A stretch of DNA of 64,000 nucleotides from Bathymodiolus brooksi. Lineage: Eukaryota > Mollusca > Bivalvia > Mytilida > Modiolidae. Every line of letters begins with the position of its first letter. The stretch's first letter is position 1. A model generated the notes under the pieces. That model saw only the letters and a program-made list of their open reading frames with translations. It was not told the DNA's origin and ran no database searches. The stretch lies in assembly GCA_963680875.1 (NCBI GenBank), contig OY804579.1, positions 37,470,397-37,534,396 of the forward strand. The letters are read 5' to 3'. Both the position numbers and the translations under genes were made by a program. This document shows positions 15,101-24,100 of this stretch, piece by piece.

Positions 15101-18100
15101 TAAGAGGACTTATTTATGTCAGGTGAGCGATACAGGCTCACCTGAGCCTCTAGTTTAAACGTATATATCATATATTAACAAATATCTAGAAAAAAAATTG
15201 TTGATTTGAAAACTGGATTTTTAAGAATTTTTTCTGAAGATTTATAGAAGTCAATAGTTAAGTTTTATAGCAAAGAACACATTATTCATTTGCCGTCTTC
15301 TCAAACCTTTGTAAATACAGCAACTCTTCAATATATATTTTTAAAAAAATAATAATTACTGTGAGATTAAAAAGTAGACAATCGATAACAAGGGATATTT
15401 TGTATCGTAGAAAATATCCCTTGTTATCGATTGTCTACTTTAAAATGGAGAGCTACAATGTTTTACAACTGGTGTTACAACTTTCTACACTAAACAATCT
15501 TTTTAAAATACAGAAAATGATAGGAATATGAATGTTTCCACCTTTATATCTGAACTCAAATTACAAATTATTTAATGTTTCCATGACTACTCATGCATTC
15601 ATCCAAGTTTTCTCACAGGAAAGTTTATTTATAACAGGCCACTCCAATTGTCAATACATGTATTATCCTGACTCCGATCCAATCCTATAGAACTTGGCAA
15701 CAGATATTTTTTGGTGGGAACCCCATATTAAAAATTTCTGGATCTGCCTCTCCTGAATATGTCCTCTTACCAGAAAATGATCAAAAAAGGAAGTCCTTTA
15801 ATATTAAAATTGTTGCTACAATTTACGGAAATCCATGTATAAGGGCAGTCAGAACATTCTTATAATCGTTCACTGGATCACAGCATCACGGAAACCAATG
15901 CAAATTCACAATCACAATTTTTTTTTTGTCAGACTCGTACTGTCTGATCAACAAAGTTTTGGACTATCAGACTGTCGAACTATTGAGGCCTCAGATTATA
16001 GCTTTGACCACATAAATTTTTATGCAACAATATGCATTTATACATTGCAATGTTCAAAACATCATTTCGACATTTTATCAAGGTTGCCTATCAGATTTTA
16101 CAACAGATTAATGTCAAATATTATGTTATTAGAGCTTATAATCGGTTGTGTGGTACATTGTATCTATAGATTTCTATGAAAGTTTGTTTTGTTGATAGTT
16201 TTGTAATTTTTAAATACATGATTTTGTATTGCTGTATCATCTATTGTGTGAACATGATGTAATCCAGGCAGGTTTCTTTTTTATTGAAGTTTCTAAACTT
16301 GGTAAAAATTCATTTAATAACACCTCATTAAAAGAAAAAAATGTTTTTTGTTGTTTTTTTCATAACCAAAAGTAAACAAAATCAATACTTATGCACTGTT
16401 AAAAAATTATAAAATGGTTATTACACAAATTATCCTACTTTCAAGCTTGATGATTATTAAAAGTTACTAAATTTGAATTCCTTGTTAAACTTATAACTTT
16501 TAATATCACCAGATGAGAAATTTCATATATGCCAGTCCAATACTGAAAAAATGGACAGTACTTCCCATAGTAAATGCACTCTTCTACCCCTTCCCCTTTT
16601 CCCAAAAAACATATGAATCCAGTCCTAAAAGGGAAGAGTGATGTTGGACATGAATTAAACACCATATGTTTTTAAAATTTTGTGTACATAATTATCTCCC
16701 TTTTATGATGAAAAAAAAAGTCCGGATTTGTTCCAGATATTAGTATACTATGTTAAATTTCCTGTTTATTGTGGAACAACTCAAAAATTTACAAGTGCAA
16801 TCTTGCATTATTTGCAAGAAATTAAGAAATCAATGTGAAGTATTTATTGAATACTTATGTTTATATTCTACGATTTCTGGAAAAAAATATATCAGAATTG
16901 TATAAAATGAAGAAACTCTCATCATGTTGACCTACTTTGTCATCGTCCATTATTGGCATTAAATACGTGCAAATTAAACCTTCTCAACTGTTACTTAATA
17001 CTAGTAAGTAGGACATTATTTAGTAAGGTTAATTCAAGCTAATAAATAAAACTAGTAACTTGTAATTTAATCACATTCAATGTATTGTCCATTAAAAGGA
17101 GGTGCATAAGTTTACAATATGGGTTAACTTAAGATTCATCTTGAATGAGTCAATGCATTGCAGTCATAATTAATAACACAGTAATATATGGACCATCTCA
17201 AAATTATTTTGGATTTACATGGAACTTTGGAAAAAGGAAAAAAAATGAATAGCAGGCCTAGGTGAGTTTTCAAAAATACACACTTATATGCTGCTACCCT
17301 TAACCCTTAACATGCTGGAATAAAAAACACTTGTGACCCTTCACTGCTGAATTTATTTTTTTAATATTTTGATTTCAATACTAGTTTGATGGACCATGAA
17401 ATTTTTATTTTAGAAGATAGAGGCTTCCTGTAAATTGGAAAGTTGTAGGTAATGAAATGAAGGTTTTAAATATAACATTTGTGTCACACTAAAATCTCAC
17501 CTGTGAGTGTGACAGGACAGGTAAAGGAAAGGAGCAATCAACGGCACGGTATCCTCATGACTCCATCCAACTTCCACATCATCTCGTATATCCCGATCAT
17601 TTTCAGCCTGCTCAATATCAATACCACCAACAATTTCAATATTCTCAGCTATATCAAACTCATCATCTGCATCAGGGTCATTGAAATATTGCATAAAAAA
17701 GTCAGCCCTTTCCTCCTCATTCAATTCTATATATGCCATTTTTTGTTTTTAATAACGTTTTCTACTTCTCGGTTTTTTGTGTTCACCAAAAATAATTACA
17801 TAACACCATATCAATAAACGCTTGCAAGATACAGACATGACCTACTATAACTAGTAAATGAACCTCTAGAGAGGTATCGAATGGGCTTATAATGTGATCT
17901 GGGGTAAAACACGAGACGGTCAGAAAACGACTATTGTCGTGATCAGCAGTACGGGCCCACGTTGGTCAGCGCGACTTTAGTCGCGAATAGCGTGTTAAGG
18001 GTTAATTTGGCTTAAAATCTTGAAATTTGCATAATATTTGCTCTAATCAGTATGAATAGCAGGTCTTTTACCCGGTCATTTTATGCAATCGATTATGATA

Positions 18101-21100
18101 AAAACCTTAACTCAAACTAATAAATAAAACCAGCAACTTGTAATATAATCACATTCTTCAAAGTATTGTCCATAAAAGGGAGGTGTACAAATTGACATTT
18201 ACCCCAGGCAGTTAATTAATTGTTACAATATAATGGTGGATACCAAATATGCTTAGTTTATGTTTTTTTTGTTTATTCAGACTGTATCAGCACCAATGGT
18301 AGACACAGAAGATATGGATCCAGAGTTAGCTCGTTATCTGAATAGAAATTACTGGCAACAGAAATCAGAGACAAAAAATGTGAATGTACCAACAACTCTG
18401 CCATCAGCTCCTTCTGTTACTACAGAACAAAAGACAACAGAGGGAGGAAAAGTTGTTATAGAGGTATAACATTTTATATGTCATATAATTAGGAGGTTTC
18501 TTTTGTTGGTACATTGTGTAATAATTTTATAATTCAGTGTGAGTGATTAGATGACACTCAATGTTTTATTCGTTTTGACAAAACAATGTTTTACCCTTTG
18601 GCTTTAAACATGACACCGTGTTTAAACCTTAACAAGTTGATTATTGAGCTTTGAAAAAATTGCAAATAACTCAAATTGGAGGAAAAGAAATTAACAGTAC
18701 ATTTTGTACTAGTGATGGTCAACAATTCAACTAACATCAACAAGATGAACAACTACCTATCCTTGGTTTGGACCAACAAAAATATGCAGGGTTACCAGTT
18801 CATGGGATCCCTACTCCCCCTCCTGGTAATTATACCCCCCACAAACAAAGTTTGGGGGGTATATAGGAATTAGTTCTAATAATAAAACCCTAAATGCACG
18901 CTTACTCTCAAGGGTTATAACGGGATGCCATTACATGTAATGGAGCAGCCGCCGAGATTTTTTGCCCTTGCTTACAGAGTTTCTGACGCCTGCATTTATC
19001 AATAATAAGACATAACCTTTCCTTTTGTCCATTATTATAACAAGTTTTTATCACCTACCAGTATTTTAGAATGTAATTCCCACAAAATAAAAATCCATAT
19101 TTACTTTTACTCTGAACATTTTGAATTTCGTCATTTCCGGTCTCCCTATTTGGATGTCGATACCCTATTTGGCGATTAAGGCGTGAATGTTTACATCAGC
19201 CGTCGTAAGCATCGTAGTAAGAAATACCATATTTACAAAAGATCCGCCTTCTGTAGTTTCCGGTTATGACAAACGATCGATAAATTTGAACAAGGTTGTT
19301 GCTACCTTTGAAAAGCATATATTTCTCAGCCAAACCGATTTAACAAGGACTGGGATCATCAGTAATAGTTATAATGAAATGTTTAAAGTGTAAATAGTGA
19401 GTTTTTATGTTTCAACTGCAACTTTTTTTTTGCTCCATTGTGACGAATGGGACCACGTTGTAGCTCTGCCGAGACACAAGTTTGTCACAGGAGCTACATT
19501 ATTGCAGCTATATAGGAATCGCCCTGTCCATCCGTCCGTCCATGTACCTTGTAAGCGCAACTCCTCCTAAACCACTTATTGAATTTTTATGAAACTTTAC
19601 ACATTTGTAGTACACTACCTGCAGATGTGCATGAAGGAATATGGTTGCTGTCCAAAATTTAAAAGGCGAGATAATTCAACTTATACTTTCATGAAAAGGG
19701 GGAGGGGGGGGGGCATGTACCTTGTAAGCGCAACTCCTCCTTAACGACGTATTGGATTTTTATGAAACTTTACACATTTGTAGTACACTACTTGCAGATG
19801 GGCATGAAGGAATATGGTTGCTGTCCAAAATTTAAAAGGCGAGATAATTCAACTTATACTTTCACGAAAGGGGGGGTCGTGTACCTTGTAAGCGCAACTC
19901 CTACTAAGCTGCTTATTGAATTTTTATGAAACTTTACACAACCTGCAGATGTGCATGAAGGAATACCGTTGCTGTCTAAAATTTAGAAGGGGAGATAATT
20001 CAACTTATACTTCACGAAAAGGGGGGTCGTGTACCTTGTAAGCGCAACTCCTCCTAAGTGGCTTATTGGATTTTTGTGAAACTTTACACAGTTGTAGTAT
20101 ACTACCTGCAGATGTGCATGAAGAAATATGGTCGCTGTCCAAAATTTGGAAGGGGAGATAATTTAACTTGTACTTTCACGAAAAGAAGGAGGGCATGTAC
20201 CTTGTAAGTGCAACTCCTCCTAAACATTTTATTGGATTTTTATGAAACTTTACACAGTTGTAATACACTACCTGCAGATGTGCATGAAGAAATTGATTAC
20301 TGTCCAAAATTTGGAAGGGGGGGATAATTTAACTTATACTCTGAAATACGTTCTGTATGGAGAGATGGGCTTGTAAGCGCAACAACTCCTCCTAAGCGGC
20401 TCATTGGATTTAAATGAAACTTTACACAGTTGTAATACACTGCCTGCAGATGTGCATGAAGGAATATGGTTTCTGTCAAAAATTTGGAAGGTGATGTAAG
20501 CATAACTATTCCTGAATGAAATAAGATTTTAATTGACCTTTTCACATCTGTATATTTACAATATAAGAACTACTCAAGAATAAATAATTAATTTTGAATC
20601 AATAACATTTGATGTGACCTATATCCTCTTATACAAAAGTTAGGAAATGTTGTAATCCTCATGTATGCTGATGAAACTGTATTGGTTTTAAACAATCCCA
20701 CTTTGTTGAAGACCTTGTGGCGACCCCTAGATGTATGTTCTTGGTTAGTTTATTTTGGAGATGGGATGTTGTCTCCTTGACATTACTCCATATCCGTTCT
20801 TTTTTCATAGGTAACTTGCTAATATACCTGTATTCCAAAGTTTGAACATCATAGTATTGCAAGCGGGGGGTATCATTCAGTGAGGTCACTCACAGTTCTA
20901 GTTTTATCTACAATGGCAATCAGATCATGTAAAGATATTGGGAAAGTATATCCCCACTACAGTAATATACAGTCAAATCTGTCTTATGTGACCTTCCAAG
21001 GGAACAGTGAAATATGGTCACATAAGACAGATGGTTGCTTAATACAGGTTTAATTGATATAATATGCACTGTGAAGGGAAATAAAATTAAAATCACATAA

Positions 21101-24100
21101 TACAAGTTAAAGCAGGTTTGACTATTAGATTTAGTTTTGAAATTCCATAAATAATAATTCAAAATTTTTCAGGCATATCAGAATGGTGAAAATGAAGAAG
21201 ATGAGGAGCAATTCTTGAAGGCTTTACATAGCAGCTTGGAGATCTTTGTTAATCGTATGAGAAGTGACTCACAGCGTGGTCGTAGCATTGCTACAGATTC
21301 TTCAGTTCAGTCTCTGTTTAATGTAATCTCTAACATGCATCCACAGATGATGAAATACATAGGCAAACAAGAGGATTTAAGAGGTATTTTTACTTTGAAT
21401 TTATGAATGGTAGAAAGAGACAGATTTTTCGCAATTTGCATTTTGTATCCATTCCTCATACTAATTCCTAATACTTATGCCAACTAACTCTGAAGTTGGG
21501 TGGATGGCAAGGTTGATTTTTTTTTTCCAATAAAAAATATTGATGGTTTCACAGTTTAAAATGAATATTAAGATTATAATTTCGTCATAGTTGGCAAACC
21601 ATATATACACATACTGAATAGTCTCTCATGATCCATATCCTTTCTCACTAATTAAGGGACTTAACACTGTATTTCCAACATACAGAAATTACATTGTAAT
21701 CATTTATTATTACATCAGGGAATTATGAAGCTCTACAGGACAAGCTTGCACAGTTACGAGATGCCAGGGAGGCATTAGATGCTTTGAGAGAGGATCACAG
21801 GGAGAAAAGACGAAGAGAAATGGAGGAATTGGAACGCCAAAGACAGATTCAGATGGCACACAAACTTGATATTATGAGACAAAAGAAGCATGTACGTATA
21901 TAACAAGAAACATATTTCCTGGATACACCTTGAATAGGTTGATTATGTTATAGTATATATGCTTAAGATGGCTTATTACATTGTATTTAATATGGAATTC
22001 AACAAAATGTAATTTTCAAATTTGTTAAAAATAAACTCAATTTGATAATATTCCACAACACTAAGTATGTAATATCTGATTATGAAAATTGTATACAGAA
22101 TACATGACTTGATACTTGGAGATTTTTGATTGTGACGACATTAGTTCTGTGACGTCATGTAGTGAAATGTGAAATAAATGTTGTTATTTTAATGGGTAAA
22201 ATACTGGTTTTTCTTTCACATGATATGTGTATTGTTTTAGAAAAATGTAATTTTAGTGATTTTCTGTAAATAAATTTATATGAGCAGGAATAGTTTGAAG
22301 ATACCAAAGAGGTAATCAGAAACTGTAAATCAAAGAAGGACAGACAACACAATGACCAAAAGAAAAATGATAAAGGGAAAACAATGATCTACAAAACACT
22401 ATACAGAAAACTAAAGATCTAGCAACATGAACTGAGGTGCTCCGGAAGGGGAGCAGTTCCTGCTCCACTAGTGGCACCCATTGTGTCACTGTTGTTAAAA
22501 ATCTGGTGATAAGTCATGAATGAGGAAAGGACCAGATTGTGATTACGATATATCCAGTTTCATTTGTGATCACAGATATCCCGTAACAGTTAACCAAGTC
22601 ATTGGCTTGCTGTTTTTGTCAGCGCACGCCAGTTTCCACTACAAATAAAGAACAGATCATGGCAATATTACTGAAACAATTGTTGAAAGTGGTTTCAAAT
22701 ACCCATGACCCTAACCCATTTAGCACTAACATAATTACTAAATTGGAACACATACTTTTGCAGGAATATTTAGAGATGCAGAGACAGTTGGCACTACAAA
22801 GGCTGCAGGAACAAGAGAGAGAAATGCAGATGAGACTAGAACAACAGAAACATATGACACAGATTAGACAAATGCAGAATTATGGATATCCACAGGTTTC
22901 AAACTTTTATATAGATTCTATTCTCCAGCTATAAATAGTCAAAAAAAGTCTGTGTTCCCTTTTTATTGGTATGATCAGACATAAGTTATTTTTTTTCCAG
23001 CGGTGTTAAATATTCAAACATTGAAGAATCGGAGCAACATCAATTGTCTTTCAGTCAATGATAAATCAAGAACAAAGATTAAATGAATGGGAAAGACAAT
23101 TTACATTGGTTTCTATAATTCTTACCAACACTAAGAAGTGAATAAGAGTACATATATTTTTTTAAACCATTTTTCCTTCATAATATCAGGGGTTTCAAAG
23201 TTTTTTATAATAGGAGGTACTTCTTAGATTTTAGGAGGTACCTAAAAAATTAGGCAGAGGGCCGTAAGGGGTCCAGGGGGCGGAAGCTCCTGAAATCTAG
23301 CATTTTGTGGACCAAAAAGTGTACTTCAGAGACTGCAAAACATTAAGTGTTTTTGAAAGAAAAATCCCATTAACTTCAGATCTCACCAAGAGTGAAGACC
23401 ATGCATAATGCCTGGATTTTTTCCCCCAATTTCTTTATTGAATATTTCAGTTTACAGACTTCAGCCAAGATTATTCATAGATAGTCTGCCATATCTTAAA
23501 AAAAAACCAAAAGGACCATAAAGAGCTACGGTTCCACAGCTAGGCTTGACCAAGCCATTGTTATCAAAGCTTAAACTTCTCAAAATTCTTTTGTTGGCTT
23601 TGTCCTTTTCTTTTTCACAATACCTTGGCTTGTGTGGTTTTTTTTTACTTTATTACCAGTAATTAAACTCATCAAAGACCATTGGCACGGATCAAGACAT
23701 ACAAGTGTCATAATCAATGAAACATATAAATATAATTTGCAATCATCAATCTTTAATAAAAATTTATAATTTTAATAGATCAATACAAATATAATTAAAC
23801 AAAAACAATATATATTGTTACTTTCACGACTTATGTGCAAAAAAAATGTTCGAACAAAAACGATTCGTGGGAAGACATTTATTAACATTTGAATCACAAA
23901 AGTTCAATTATTTTGGAAAAAAAGTGGGGCCGGCGTTTTGTCATTACAATGTAATTCATATTTGAGCCATGTCCAGTCCTTTTTCAAGATTTCTAGTAAT
24001 TTTCTATCCCTTATCTCCTCGTACCCCCTTTTAAAAATGTTTTTCAGCACACTTTCATTTCTGTGAACAACTGCAGTAGGGCCCCGTCAAAATATGTAAA

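Noticed and set aside
13028..15153. Coding gene within the repeat (frames at 12986-13243, 14749-15089, reverse strand)
   Set aside because: The frames translate the tandem units, differ between units, and have no codon-level conservation.
18860..19519. 11-bp direct repeat TATATAGGAAT around a ~640-bp segment, first taken for a target duplication
   Set aside because: The motif is a shared head module of two related repeats (each followed or preceded by family sequence), and the segment has no matching ends.
22602..22763. Upstream extension of the HGS coiled-coil exon (open frame from 22602)
   Set aside because: A clear acceptor at 22761-22763 and the conserved junction [11 protein letters not shown] place the exon start at 22764.
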